Origin: Mycobacterium innocens
GTDB taxonomy: Bacteria > Actinomycetota > Actinomycetes > Mycobacteriales > Mycobacteriaceae
Assembly (NCBI RefSeq): GCF_900566055.1
Contig: NZ_UPHQ01000006.1
Span: 1 to 64,000, forward strand
Length of the DNA: 64,000 nt
Direction of reading: 5' to 3'
Shown piece after piece: positions 45,455 through 54,524 of this stretch (the first letter of the stretch is position 1; every line of letters begins with the position of its first letter). Position numbers and translations under genes: made by a program. Under the pieces are notes generated by a model, which was given only the letters and a program-made list of their open reading frames with translations, did no database searches and was not told where the DNA came from.

Positions 45455-45532
45455 TGTGTGAACCCTACCACAGACCTGGGGAAACACTTGACGAACAGCC
45501 AAATCCCAGCGCATCGTGTACATATGTTCACT
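45449..45532. promoter_or_regulatory. two candidate DesT/FabR-type operators
   Basis: GTTCAC-TGT-GTGAAC (45449-45463) is a perfect 6-bp inverted repeat over the regulator's start codon. GTGTAC-ATAT-GTTCACT (45516-45532) fits the GTGAAC-N4-GTTCAC form I recall for DesT/FabR sites and covers the ATG of the reductase (45524). TTGAC at 45488 is a possible -35 element. Confidence 0.6.
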
Positions 45533-46606
45533 CAACCTTTTAGCCAAGCCGTGGCGAAGCGAGTCCTGGGTTCCGACCTGGTCGACCTGCTCACCGGTCC
45601 CCACGGTGTCGACCGCTACACCGAGTTGGTGGCGCCGACGTGGACCCTGGGTGAGGCCCGCGCCAAGGTCATCGAGGTGCGGCGCGACACGCCGCGCAGC
45701 ATCACCCTCACCCTCGCTCCCAACGACACCTTCACCTCCACTAACACCGTCAAGGCCGGTCAGTACGTCAACCTCAGCGTCGACATCGACGGTCGCCGGC
45801 ACACCCGCTGCTATTCACCGGCCAATGCCGAAGGCAGCCCGACCCTCGAGTTGACGATCGGCCACCACGACGGCGGGCTGGTCTCGACCTACCTGTACGA
45901 GCGTGCCCGCCGCGGCATGGTGGTCGGCCTGGCCGGGGTCGGCGGCGACTTCGTGTTACCGGCGAAGCGGCCGCGCCGCGTGCTGCTCGTCTCCGGCGGC
46001 AGTGGCATCACCCCCGTCTTGGCGATGCTGCGCACGCTGGTCGCCGAAGGCCATCCGGGCGAGATCGCCTTTGTGCACTACGCGCGCACGCCTGCGGAGG
46101 CGTGCTATCGCGAGGAGTTGGCCGCCCACAAAGATCTGCCGGGCGTGCGGGTGCTGCACGGCTACACTCGCTCCGGCGCCGGTGATCTGGTGGGCCGCTT
46201 CGGCGCGGACCACCTGGCCATGGCCATGCCGTCGCCGGATGCGGTGTTCGTCTGCGGCCCAACGCCGTTGGTCGAAGCGGTGCGCGAGCACTGTGACAAC
46301 GTCGTCACCGAGAGCTTCGTGCCTGCGGTGTTCGAGGCGCCGGCGAACCCCTCGGGCGGCCGAGTGTCGTTCGCCGACAGCGGTATCGACGTCGTCGACG
46401 ACGGCCGCTCGCTGCTCGAGCAGGCGGAGTCGGCCGGCCTGACGCCCGAGAACGGCTGCCGGATGGGCATCTGCCACACCTGCACCCGGCGCAAGACCTC
46501 GGGCACGGTGCGCAACCTGGTCACCGGGGCTGTTTCCACGGGTCCCGACGAGGACGTGCAGATCTGTGTCTCGGTTCCCGTCGGCGACGTCGGCCTCGCG
46601 CTGTAA
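45524..46606 (+). CDS. ferredoxin reductase-like flavoprotein with C-terminal [2Fe-2S] domain
   Basis: 360 residues. FAD-binding barrel with HTRCYSPANAEG, NAD(P)-binding domain with LLVSGGSGITPVLAMLR and FVCGPTPLVEAV, then a plant-type ferredoxin domain with four Cys: CRMGICHTC plus a last Cys in DVQICVS. It passes electrons from NAD(P)H to the desaturase encoded 25 nt downstream, as DesB or Rv3230c do. ATG 45524 lies inside an operator; an in-frame start at 45458 is less likely. Confidence 0.9.
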   Translation: MFTQPFSQAVAKRVLGSDLVDLLTGPHGVDRYTELVAPTWTLGEARAKVIEVRRDTPRSITLTLAPNDTFTSTNTVKAGQYVNLSVDIDGRRHTRCYSPANAEGSPTLELTIGHHDGGLVSTYLYERARRGMVVGLAGVGGDFVLPAKRPRRVLLVSGGSGITPVLAMLRTLVAEGHPGEIAFVHYARTPAEACYREELAAHKDLPGVRVLHGYTRSGAGDLVGRFGADHLAMAMPSPDAVFVCGPTPLVEAVREHCDNVVTESFVPAVFEAPANPSGGRVSFADSGIDVVDDGRSLLEQAESAGLTPENGCRMGICHTCTRRKTSGTVRNLVTGAVSTGPDEDVQICVSVPVGDVGLAL

Positions 46607-46631
46607 CCAACAACATCTCAAGGAGTTCTCA

Positions 46632-47738
46632 ATGACACCCAACACGATCACCCTCACCCCCGAACAGGCCGACGCATTCGGCCGCGAACTCGACGCCATC
46701 AAGGAACGCGTCATCGCGGATCTCGGCGAAGAAGACGCCGACTACATCCGCCGGGTCATCAAGGCGCAGCGCGCCCTGGAAGTCGGCGGACGAGTACTTT
46801 TGTACCTGCCTCCGGCGTGGCTGCTGGGAACCGCGATGCTCGGGGTGTCAAAGATCCTCGACAACATGGAGATCGGCCACAACGTCATGCACGGCCAGTA
46901 CGACTGGATGCGTGACCCGGCCATCTCGGGGCGTTCCTTCGAGTGGGACACGGCCTGCCCGGCCGATCAATGGCGGCATTCGCACAACTACCTGCACCAC
47001 ACCCACACCAACATCGTGGGAATGGACCGCGACATCGGCTACGGCATCCTGCGGATGAGCGAAGACCAGCCCTGGGAGCCCTACTTCCTCGGCAACCCGG
47101 TCTACGCATTCCTGTTGATGGTGCTGTTCCAGTACGGCGTCGCACTGCACGAGCTGGAATCCGAGCGCATCCGGGCCGGTGAGATCCGGCTGGCCGACAA
47201 GCGTGACGTCTTGCGGGCGATCTGGAAGAAGACACGCCGGCAGACCCTCAAGGACTACGTCGCCTTCCCGCTGCTGGCCGGGCCGTTCGCGCCGTTCGTC
47301 TTCACGGGCAACCTCACGGCCAACCTGATGCGCAACGTGTGGTCGTACATGATCATCTTCTGCGGCCACTTCCCCGACGGCACTCAGGAGTTCACCGCCG
47401 AGGAAACCAAGAACGAGTCCCGTGGTCAGTGGTACTTCCGCCAGGTCCTCGGTTCGGCAAATCTCACCGGCGGCAGGCTGTTTCATCTGTTGTCCGGCAA
47501 CTTGTCGCACCAGATCGAGCACCATCTGTTCCCCGACATGCCGGCCCGGCGGTACGCCGAGATCGCCCCGGAGGTGCGGGAGATCTGTGAGCGCTACGGC
47601 ATCCCCTACAACAGCGGCCCGCTGCCCAAGCAGTTCGCCACCGTGGTGCGCAAGATCGTGAAGCTGAGCTTCCCGGGGTCCTGGCCGGCGCGGCGCAAGG
47701 CCACCGCGCAGGAAGCGGTCGCGCTGTCAGTGGCATGA
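46632..47738 (+). CDS. membrane fatty acid (acyl-CoA) desaturase
   Basis: 368 residues. The three histidine boxes of diiron membrane desaturases are present: GHNVMHGQYDW, HSHNYLHHTHTN and HQIEHHLFPD, with hydrophobic segments between. It introduces a double bond (probably delta-9, as in DesA3-like enzymes) into a long acyl chain using O2 and electrons from the adjacent reductase. AGGAG precedes ATG 46632. Confidence 0.92.
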   Translation: MTPNTITLTPEQADAFGRELDAIKERVIADLGEEDADYIRRVIKAQRALEVGGRVLLYLPPAWLLGTAMLGVSKILDNMEIGHNVMHGQYDWMRDPAISGRSFEWDTACPADQWRHSHNYLHHTHTNIVGMDRDIGYGILRMSEDQPWEPYFLGNPVYAFLLMVLFQYGVALHELESERIRAGEIRLADKRDVLRAIWKKTRRQTLKDYVAFPLLAGPFAPFVFTGNLTANLMRNVWSYMIIFCGHFPDGTQEFTAEETKNESRGQWYFRQVLGSANLTGGRLFHLLSGNLSHQIEHHLFPDMPARRYAEIAPEVREICERYGIPYNSGPLPKQFATVVRKIVKLSFPGSWPARRKATAQEAVALSVA

Positions 47739-47775
47739 CGCCGCCGAGCCTGCGGTGACGCCGTCGAGCCTGCGC
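47736..47775. repeat. 20-bp tandem repeat after the desaturase
   Basis: TGACGCCGCCGAGCCTGCGG (47736-47755) is followed directly by TGACGCCGTCGAGCCTGCGC (47756-47775). The first copy contains the desaturase stop codon. A related GACGCCGAGCCTG sequence appears at 53539-53551 in front of ephF. Confidence 0.7.
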
Positions 47776-47880
47776 ACAGCGCGTGCTTGCCCGCGAGCAG
47801 GTAGCGCTGGGCGCAGTTTCGATGCGAAACAAGGTTGTAAGCGCGGGGCCACAACAGCCCAACTGGAGGACAATGGGCCC

Positions 47881-48396
47881 GTGGAGTGGACCGGCGCGCG
47901 CTATGCAGACAAGCCAACCGTGGAAGCCTCGACGTGGATCGACGCCGATCCCGAGCGCGTCTGGAGCCTGGTCTGTGACGTCGAGCTGATGCCGACCCTC
48001 AGCAACGAGTTGCAAGCAGTGCAATGGGTCGACGGGGCCACCGGGCCCCGGATCGGCGCCCGGTTCGTCGGCCACAACCAGCACGACGCATTCGGTGAAT
48101 GGAGCACCACGTCACAAATTGTCTGCTGTGATGAGCCGCATGAATTCGCGTGGGCCGTAGGCGAACCCGACAACCCCTCGGCCACCTGGCGGTTCCGCCT
48201 GACACCCCGGGACGGAGGCACCCTGCTGACCTACTGGACGCAGATGGGACCGGGCCGCTCGGGGTTATCGCGTGCCATCGACGCGATGCCCGACAAGGAA
48301 CAGAAGATCGTCTTCGTGCGGTTGCGGGAGTTCGAGACCGCGATCGACAAGACGCTGGCCGCGATCAAGAGGTTGGCCGAACACGGGGTCCGTTGA
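47881..48396 (+). CDS. SRPBCC family protein
   Basis: 171 residues with the START/Bet v1-like fold: STWIDADPERVWSLVCDVELMPTLSNELQAVQW at the N-terminus, then FVGHNQHDAFGEW and a long C-terminal helix. Such proteins bind hydrophobic ligands or act as cyclases. GTG 47881 has TGGAGG about 9 nt upstream. It shares one base with the next gene, so the two probably work together on a lipid-like substrate. Confidence 0.85.
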   Translation: MEWTGARYADKPTVEASTWIDADPERVWSLVCDVELMPTLSNELQAVQWVDGATGPRIGARFVGHNQHDAFGEWSTTSQIVCCDEPHEFAWAVGEPDNPSATWRFRLTPRDGGTLLTYWTQMGPGRSGLSRAIDAMPDKEQKIVFVRLREFETAIDKTLAAIKRLAEHGVR

Positions 48397-49436
48397 TGCG
48401 CACCGCCACGACGGTCGAACTGTCCAGCGCCGGCCGAGGCGCCGTGGAGTTCGTCGTCGAGGCGGAAAAGCTGGGGCTGGATGTCTGCTGGGTCGCCGAG
48501 GCATGGGGTGCGGATGGGCCGTCGGCGTTGGGATACCTCGCCGCGCGCACCGACCGGATGCTGCTGGGCTCGGGTGTACTGCAACTCGGCATTCGATCGC
48601 CCGTTGCGGTGGCCCAGACCGCGATCACGCTGTCCAACCTGTCGTGCGGGCGGTTCCTGCTCGGCCTGGGCGCCTCGGGTCCGCAGGTGATCGAGGGTCT
48701 GCACGGGGTGTCGTTCGCCCGGCCGCTGGCGCGGATGCGCGAAACCGTCGACATCGTGCGGCAAGCCCTGGCGGGCGGCAAAATCTCCTACTCCGGCAAC
48801 GAGTTTCAGATTCCGCGCCTCGGTGGCGAGGCGGTGCCGATGCGATTGTCGACGCGCCCGGAGCACGCCATCCCGATCTATTTGGCCGCGTTGTCGCCGG
48901 CGATGTTGCGGTTGACGGGACAGATCGCCGACGGCTGGCTGGGCACCAGTTTTGTGCCGGAAGGCGCCGCCGGCGGCTACTTCGCGGATCTGGATAGCGG
49001 CCTGGCAGCCGCCGGTCGCTCCCGGGCCGACATCGACATCTGTCAGGGCGCCGAGGTCGCGTTCGCCACCGACGACGACCAGCTGCGCGGCATGGTTGCC
49101 GGTCGCAAGAAGGAGCTGGCGTTCAGCCTGGGCGGCATGGGGTCGGCCAGCACCAACTACTACAACCGGGCCTACAGCCGGCAAGGCTGGGCTGACGTCG
49201 CCGCCGCGGTGCGCGAGCACTGGCAGCGCGGCGACCGCGACGGCGCGGTCGCGTCGATCACCGACGAGATGGTGCTGGCCACCACGCTGATCGGGACCGA
49301 GGACATGGTCCGGTCCCGCCTTGCGGTGTGGCGCGACACCGGTGTGAACACGGTGCGGCTCTATCCCGCGGGCGACACGCTCGATGCCAAGCTTTCGACG
49401 CTCGGCCGGGCCATCGAGCTGGTCCGGGAGCTTTAG
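48396..49436 (+). CDS. LLM class (F420/FMN) oxidoreductase
   Basis: 346 residues. Luciferase-like TIM barrel: EKLGLDVCWVAEAWGADG, RTDRMLLGSGVLQLGIRSPV, CGRFLLGLGASGPQVIEGLHG and the late LIGTEDMVRSRLAVWRDTG. The pattern resembles F420-dependent mycobacterial members. ATG 48396 overlaps the preceding stop by one base. Substrate unknown. Confidence 0.88.
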   Translation: MRTATTVELSSAGRGAVEFVVEAEKLGLDVCWVAEAWGADGPSALGYLAARTDRMLLGSGVLQLGIRSPVAVAQTAITLSNLSCGRFLLGLGASGPQVIEGLHGVSFARPLARMRETVDIVRQALAGGKISYSGNEFQIPRLGGEAVPMRLSTRPEHAIPIYLAALSPAMLRLTGQIADGWLGTSFVPEGAAGGYFADLDSGLAAAGRSRADIDICQGAEVAFATDDDQLRGMVAGRKKELAFSLGGMGSASTNYYNRAYSRQGWADVAAAVREHWQRGDRDGAVASITDEMVLATTLIGTEDMVRSRLAVWRDTGVNTVRLYPAGDTLDAKLSTLGRAIELVREL

Positions 49437-49438
49437 TT

Positions 49439-49714
49439 CTAGTGCTGCTTCGTGCGTGACCGTGTCCGTTGGGCTCGCCGATGATTGAAGATCACCATCG
49501 AGCCGAACAGCGCCAACATGCACGCCGAAACGATGACCATGTCGGTGTTACCGATGACCACCAGTACCGCGACGAGCGCTACCGCGGTAGCAGCGGCCAC
49601 GAGGTAGGACGCCACACGATACTGGGGGTGCCAGGCGGCCCACAACGCCAACCCAAACGCGCCAGACAGGATCGCCCCAACCAGTGCGTCCATCACTTGG
49701 TCCCGGTCAGGCAT
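49439..49714 (-). CDS. small membrane protein downstream of an ESX-associated remnant
   Basis: 91 residues with three hydrophobic segments (LVGAILSGAFGLALWAAW; VASYLVAAATAVALVAVLVVI; MVIVSACMLALFGSMVIF) and a basic tail. It overlaps the end of the upstream gene by 22 nt. The pairing recalls Rv2077c-Rv2076c of M. tuberculosis, from memory. Function unknown; an accessory or immunity role is speculation. Confidence 0.65.
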   Translation of the reverse strand: MPDRDQVMDALVGAILSGAFGLALWAAWHPQYRVASYLVAAATAVALVAVLVVIGNTDMVIVSACMLALFGSMVIFNHRRAQRTRSRTKQH

Positions 49715-50493
49715 TTGAGCAGATTCTCGCCCGCTACGGCCGTGCCGACACCGCCCGCCACAGCGACGGCGACGCCCGCCCCGGTCTCTGCGGTCAGCCC
49801 GCCGATGCCGGTGACTACCAAACCGCTGGCAAACTGGCTAGTCCGGTCGATCCAGTCGCTGGTGCTGCAATGGGTGCGGGCGTAGTCGATGTCTTTCACA
49901 TGCGCCTGCAGATCCGCAACCTGGCCGCGCAACCACGCGGTCCTGGGGTCGTTTTCGGGAAGCGACTGCACGAACCGTTGCACATTGTCCACAAGACCCT
50001 GGCCGGTCAAATTAGCTGGATCACCACCGAGGATCATCTGCTGCAGCTTAGGGCTCAGGCCAGTGCCCGGCCGCGGTGGCCCATCAGGGGTGTCCCACGG
50101 GGCAAAGGGGGGCGGAGATTCGGGGTCACTATTTTGATTGAAGTCGACCAACTGGATTCCGTTACCGCTATGAGCCGGTGCGAAGCTGACGTTGCCCAAG
50201 CCTGCCGTGGCGGTGGTCAGCGCACCGGCAACCCTAAGATCTGCGCCCTCAAGTTGTTCGGCGCGCGAGCGGATATCACCAGCAAATGCTTCTGCTTGCG
50301 CTTGGCGGGCGGCCTTCTCTGCGGGTGTGCTGCTAGTACGAGTATCCGTGACCGATAAGTCCTCTCCGACGTTGAAACTCGCATTTTGGGCGTCCTCGAC
50401 GGCATACATCACCCGACGCTGCGCCGCGCTAATATCGCTGGCACCGTTACGTGCAATCCCAGCCGCCTGACGTAACTGGTCGGCCTTTGCTAC
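49693..50493 (-). pseudogene. 5'-truncated ESX-associated protein
   Basis: The frame runs from a stop at 50494-50496 without an ordinary start; the first candidate, GTG 50412, already lies inside a conserved-looking helix (QLRQAAGIARNGASDISAAQRRV before it). What remains is the second helix of a WXG100/EspC-like hairpin, a GNGIQLVDF block, a proline-rich PPPFAPWDTPDGPPRP linker, a helical DPRTAWLRGQVADLQAH segment and two C-terminal membrane helices. The expected first helix is missing, so it is probably a decayed substrate or partner of a type VII system. Confidence 0.6.
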
Positions 50494-50551
50494 TTACAAC
50501 GGGCAAGTCGGCGCCGGTGCGTTGCCGCAACGCATCACCCCCAGCGCCTTT

Positions 50552-51664
50552 TTAGTGCACGCCGGTCGGCGTGTCGGCGACCGGCACCAGTTTCACCTCG
50601 GGCCGGGTCGGCAGCTCGTCGGCCAGAAACCACCGGAAGGCGAGGTTGCCCCGCGGATAGCCCAGCGTGGTCAGCGAATTCGGATGGGCCGTCGTCCCGC
50701 GGGACAAGACGATCGTCACCGAGCCGTCGCTATTGGCCACGGCGCTGTGACCGTTGATGGAGCAGCGGGCATCGGGGCCCTCGGCGGGGCCGTAGGTGGC
50801 CATGAACTGGTTCCACACCACCAGGTTCCAGAACCGGCACGGCGGCGGCCGGTGGGTGATGACCAGCGCTTCGTCGTCGTCGAGCACGAAACTGCCGTAG
50901 GAGTAGCAGGCATCGCGCGCAGACCAGCCGAAGTTGGCGTCGGGCACCTGATAGGGGGCAGCGAATTGGTTTGCGACGTGGGCGGTTTCGTGTCCGAGTC
51001 GATGCGCGTCACGGGCCCGGTCGCCGACGGCCAGCGGCACGATGGCGAACATGGTGCGCATCCAGCTGGCCGCCGCGCGCAGCCCTGCGGCGGTCTCGGC
51101 GTCGCCGTGGCGTATCGGGTCCGGCGCGTCGAGCGCCTCGATAGTCCAGGTGACCGGGCGGCCGGTCAGCGGGTCGGCCTGATAGTCACGGGTCATCAGC
51201 ACGGCGGCATCGGGCGTCGGACCCAGCTCGAAGGAGAAGTTGCCGTCGGCATCGATATCGAGATCACTGTCGCGGACAATCGCGACGACCCGGTCCGACC
51301 ACGCGCCCGGGGAGGGCTCGTTGTAGGCGGTCACCGAGAAATACGCGCTGTCACCCTTGTTGCCGCCGATCCGGTAGCGCCGTGTCGGATCGACCGGGCA
51401 CATGAAGTAATAGGCGTCGGTGTTGTCGCCGCCCCAGCGGCGGTCGCGACGAAACGGCGTGTTGACCGCGACGAACTGCGGCCGGCCCGGCTCGGGGAAT
51501 AGATAGGCGTCGAAGGCCACACCCAGGGTGGCGGCGAGCATGCGGTACCCGTCGGCGAGGTGCCGGTCGTCGGTAACCGCACGGTCGCCCTCGAGGAAAC
51601 CGCTGTCGAGGGTGCCCAAGGTGTCCAGCAGTTGCCGCCATGCCGTAGTCGACTCGTGCGTCAT
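50552..51664 (-). CDS. DUF1214 domain-containing protein
   Basis: 370 residues. A DUF1254/DUF1214-like protein: NTPFRRDRRWGGDNTDAYYF, RYRIGGNKGDSAYFSVTAYNE, and a C-terminal CRFWNLVVWNQFMATY with STLSRGTTAHPN-like end (TIVLSRGTTAHPN). No signal peptide. Function unknown; often beside TetR genes and lipid enzymes. It overlaps its regulator by ATGA and is likely part of the same transcript. Confidence 0.85.
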   Translation of the reverse strand: MTHESTTAWRQLLDTLGTLDSGFLEGDRAVTDDRHLADGYRMLAATLGVAFDAYLFPEPGRPQFVAVNTPFRRDRRWGGDNTDAYYFMCPVDPTRRYRIGGNKGDSAYFSVTAYNEPSPGAWSDRVVAIVRDSDLDIDADGNFSFELGPTPDAAVLMTRDYQADPLTGRPVTWTIEALDAPDPIRHGDAETAAGLRAAASWMRTMFAIVPLAVGDRARDAHRLGHETAHVANQFAAPYQVPDANFGWSARDACYSYGSFVLDDDEALVITHRPPPCRFWNLVVWNQFMATYGPAEGPDARCSINGHSAVANSDGSVTIVLSRGTTAHPNSLTTLGYPRGNLAFRWFLADELPTRPEVKLVPVADTPTGVH

Positions 51665-52251
51665 TCAGGCATTCCTTTCAGGATTCCCTTCAGGAGCAAT
51701 GTAGTGGTGCGGTCGACCCAGGCATCGTCGAGTTCGGCTCCGCGGGTCAGCAGGCGTAGCAGTGTGATGCCGGCAATGGCCTCGACCAGTTCATCAGCGG
51801 TTACGTCGGCCCGGACTTCGCCTGCGGCCACGGCGTTCTCGAGCCGGCCGGCAAGACCGCCGGAGATGATGCCGGCAAACCGCTCCAACAGTGCGGCATG
51901 CAGGGTCGGGTCGGCCGCCATCTCGCCGACCAGGCCGGGCAGCGCCGCGCGGGCGGCCGGCCTCGCCAAGACCGCCATCGTGCGTCGTACCATCTCGCGC
52001 AGATCCGTCGCCAGCGATCCGGTGTCCGGAATGGCGGTCTGGGCGCCGATCGGAAACACCGCCTCGTGCACCAGGTGGGCCTTGCTGGGCCAGCGCCGAT
52101 AGATCGCGGGCTTGCTGGTGCCGGCTCGTTCGGCGATGGCGGATACCAGCAGCCCGGCATAGCCCGTTTCGGCGAGCAAATCAACCGTCGCGCGAAGCAC
52201 CGCCGCGTCGATCCGCGGATCACGGGGTCGGCCGAAATCGACTACTACCAT
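51661..52251 (-). CDS. TetR family regulator
   Basis: 196 residues from ATG 52251. HTH region RIDAAVLRATVDLLAETGYAGLLVSAIAERAGTSKPAIYRRWPSKAHLV, then an all-helical ligand domain. It leads the DUF1214 gene and is divergent from a sulfotransferase, 28 bp away, so it probably controls both. The frame remains open upstream to 52422, but that part is antisense to the sulfotransferase. Confidence 0.88.
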   Translation of the reverse strand: MVVVDFGRPRDPRIDAAVLRATVDLLAETGYAGLLVSAIAERAGTSKPAIYRRWPSKAHLVHEAVFPIGAQTAIPDTGSLATDLREMVRRTMAVLARPAARAALPGLVGEMAADPTLHAALLERFAGIISGGLAGRLENAVAAGEVRADVTADELVEAIAGITLLRLLTRGAELDDAWVDRTTTLLLKGILKGMPE

Positions 52252-52268
52252 TACGAAACTCAGAGTAA
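52251..52268. promoter_or_regulatory. candidate TetR operator
   Basis: TTAC (52251-52254) and GTAA (52265-52268) flank the small palindrome ACTC-A-GAGT (52258-52266). It occupies most of the 28-bp gap between the divergent regulator and sulfotransferase starts. The gap is so short that both transcripts are probably leaderless or nearly so. Confidence 0.45.
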
Positions 52269-52279
52269 CATAAGTCGCC

Positions 52280-53515
52280 GTGAGTGATGTCGTTCGGCTC
52301 GACGACCTGGCCCAGCCCCGGTTCAGCGCCGAGGCCCAGCAGATCCGCGACATGATGGCCACGCTGGCTCCGCAATGCCCGTTGGATGTCGACGCGCTGC
52401 ACGCGCGCGCCAGCGCCGACACCGGCCTGCACGATTTCGGCGACGACGACTACCGGGAACGACTCGGCGTCTTTCTGGCCGCGCTGCGCGATATCGACGG
52501 GCTGCACGCGGCCGGGGTGGTGAACTTCTACGGGCAACTGCTGCAGTTGCTCAAGAACCGGCTGCTGATGACCGATCTGCTCACCAGGCATCCCGAGATC
52601 GACGACATCGAACTGCAACCACCGGTGTTCATCGCCGGTTTGCCCCGTACCGGCACCACGCATCTGCACAACATGCTGGCGGCGGCGCCCACCTTTCGCA
52701 CCATGCCGTACTGGGAAAGCGTCGAGCCGTTCCCACTGCCCGCCGAGGCCGGAATCGAGCCGGATCCGCGGCGGGCACGCATGGACGTCGCGGTGGCGGT
52801 GATCAACACCGTGATGCCCTACTTCCCGCTGATGCACGAGATGACCACCGACCATGTGCACGAAGAGATTCAGCTGCTGGCCAATGACTTCTCGACGATG
52901 CTGTTCGAAACGCTGGCCCAGGTGCCCCGCTGGCGCGACTACTACCAGGCCCACGACCAAACGCCCCACTACCTATACCTGGCCAGGCAGCTCAAGGCGA
53001 TGCAGTTCCTGCGCGGCGGGCGGCGGTGGCTGCTCAAGTCGCCCCAGCACCTCGAGCAGGTGCCGGTGCTGGATCGGGTTTTTCCCGGCAGCATCGTGGT
53101 GTTCACCCACCGCGACCCGGTGCCGGTAGCGCTGTCGATGATGGCGATGATCACCTATTCCGCCCGGATGCACCGCTCGCCGGTGCCGGTGGCAGAGATT
53201 GCGGCATATTGGGTGGACCGGCTCGACCGGATGCTCACCGCGCTGGTGTGCGATCGCGACACCATCGGTCCGCAGCGCTCGATCGACATTCGATTCGACG
53301 ACTTCATGGCCGACGAACTCGGTGTCGCCGGGCAGGTGTACGCCCTGGCCGGCGAGCCGTTCGACGAACCGGCACGGACGGCGATCACCGGCTACCTGGC
53401 CGGCCACCGGCGCGGCCGACTGGGCAACGTCGAAACGTCCTGCGAGATGTTCGGGCTGACAGAGGAGAACCTGCGCGCCCGCTTCGCGCCCTATGTCGAG
53501 CGGTTTCTGGCCTAG
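52280..53515 (+). CDS. sulfotransferase family protein
   Basis: 411 residues. PAPS-binding 5'-phosphosulfate loop FIAGLPRTGTTHLHNMLA, the 3'-phosphate strand SIVVFTHRDPVPVALSMM, and RWLLKSPQHLEQ. Mycobacterial members sulfate lipids or sterols. GTG 52280 with no ribosome-binding site. Transcribed divergently from the TetR gene. Confidence 0.88.
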   Translation: MSDVVRLDDLAQPRFSAEAQQIRDMMATLAPQCPLDVDALHARASADTGLHDFGDDDYRERLGVFLAALRDIDGLHAAGVVNFYGQLLQLLKNRLLMTDLLTRHPEIDDIELQPPVFIAGLPRTGTTHLHNMLAAAPTFRTMPYWESVEPFPLPAEAGIEPDPRRARMDVAVAVINTVMPYFPLMHEMTTDHVHEEIQLLANDFSTMLFETLAQVPRWRDYYQAHDQTPHYLYLARQLKAMQFLRGGRRWLLKSPQHLEQVPVLDRVFPGSIVVFTHRDPVPVALSMMAMITYSARMHRSPVPVAEIAAYWVDRLDRMLTALVCDRDTIGPQRSIDIRFDDFMADELGVAGQVYALAGEPFDEPARTAITGYLAGHRRGRLGNVETSCEMFGLTEENLRARFAPYVERFLA

Positions 53516-53542
53516 CGCTGCGGCTGGACACCGAGCTTGACG

Positions 53543-53601
53543 CCGAGCCTGTAAATAGGCAGAAGAAGTGCGAGTAGCGGCCTGCGAAATTACAGGCTCG
53601 G
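53543..53601. repeat. 12-bp perfect inverted repeat before ephF
   Basis: CCGAGCCTGTAA (53543-53554) and TTACAGGCTCGG (53590-53601), 35 bp apart. It sits in the 124-bp gap between the sulfotransferase and ephF, 38 bp before the latter's start. It may form a cruciform or hairpin, or be a small dispersed palindromic element. Confidence 0.7.
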
Positions 53602-53639
53602 TGGCCGGCTGGGTGAGGCAAGCGCTACCTTCTCAACAC

Positions 53640-54524
53640 ATGACCACAATGCCCGCCCTGGACGGCGTCGAACACAGGTTTGTCGATGTAGGCGACGATG
53701 TCACCATCCACGTCGCCGACGCCGGGCCGGCCGACGGGCCGGCGGTCATGCTGGTGCACGGCTTTCCGGAGAACTGGTGGGAGTGGCACGAGCTGATCGG
53801 CCCGCTGGCCGCCGACGGCTACCGGGTGCTGTGCCCGGACCTGCGCGGCGCGGGCTGGAGCTCGGCGCCGCGCTCCCGGTACCTCAAGAGCGAGATGGCC
53901 GACGATCTGGCCGCGGTGCTGGACCGGCTGGGTGTCGAGAAGGTCAAACTCGTGGCCCATGACTGGGGCGGCCCGGTCGCCTTCATCATGATGCTGCGCC
54001 ACCCCGGCAAGGTGACCGGCTTCTTCGGGCTGAACACCTCGGCTCCGTGGGTGCGCCGCGATCTCGGGATGCTGCGGCACATGTGGCGGTTCTGGTACCA
54101 GATCCCGATGTCGCTGCCGGTCATCGGGCCCCGGCTGATCGCCGACCCCAAGGCCCGCTACTTCCGGATGCTGACGTCGTGGGTCGGTGGCGGATACAGC
54201 GTGCCCGACGAGGACGTCCGGATGTACGTCGACTGCATGCGCCAGCCCGGGCACGCCGAAGCCGGCTCGCGGTGGTACCGCAGCTTCCAGACGACGGAAA
54301 TGCTGCGCTGGCTGCGCGGTGAATACGACGACACGCGGGTCGACGTGCCGGTGCGCTGGTTGCACGGCACTGGCGACCCGGTGATCACGCCCCACCTGCT
54401 GCGCGGATACGAGGATCGCGCAAGCGATTTCGAGGTCGAGCTGGTCGACGGTGTCGGCCATTGGATCGTCGGGCAGCGGCCCGACCTGGTGCTGGACCGG
54501 TTACGCGCCTTCCTTACGGCTTGA
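53640..54524 (+). CDS. ephF: epoxide hydrolase EphF
   Basis: 294 residues, alpha/beta-hydrolase. Oxyanion loop HGFPENWWEW, nucleophile Asp in LVAHDWGGPVAF and the His of GVGHWIV; a cap domain lies between. Hydrolyses epoxides to diols. Corresponds to Rv0134 (300). ATG 53640 was preferred to an in-frame start at 53568 that lies inside the inverted repeat. Its end overlaps the convergent alcohol dehydrogenase by 11 nt. Confidence 0.92.
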   Translation: MTTMPALDGVEHRFVDVGDDVTIHVADAGPADGPAVMLVHGFPENWWEWHELIGPLAADGYRVLCPDLRGAGWSSAPRSRYLKSEMADDLAAVLDRLGVEKVKLVAHDWGGPVAFIMMLRHPGKVTGFFGLNTSAPWVRRDLGMLRHMWRFWYQIPMSLPVIGPRLIADPKARYFRMLTSWVGGGYSVPDEDVRMYVDCMRQPGHAEAGSRWYRSFQTTEMLRWLRGEYDDTRVDVPVRWLHGTGDPVITPHLLRGYEDRASDFEVELVDGVGHWIVGQRPDLVLDRLRAFLTA

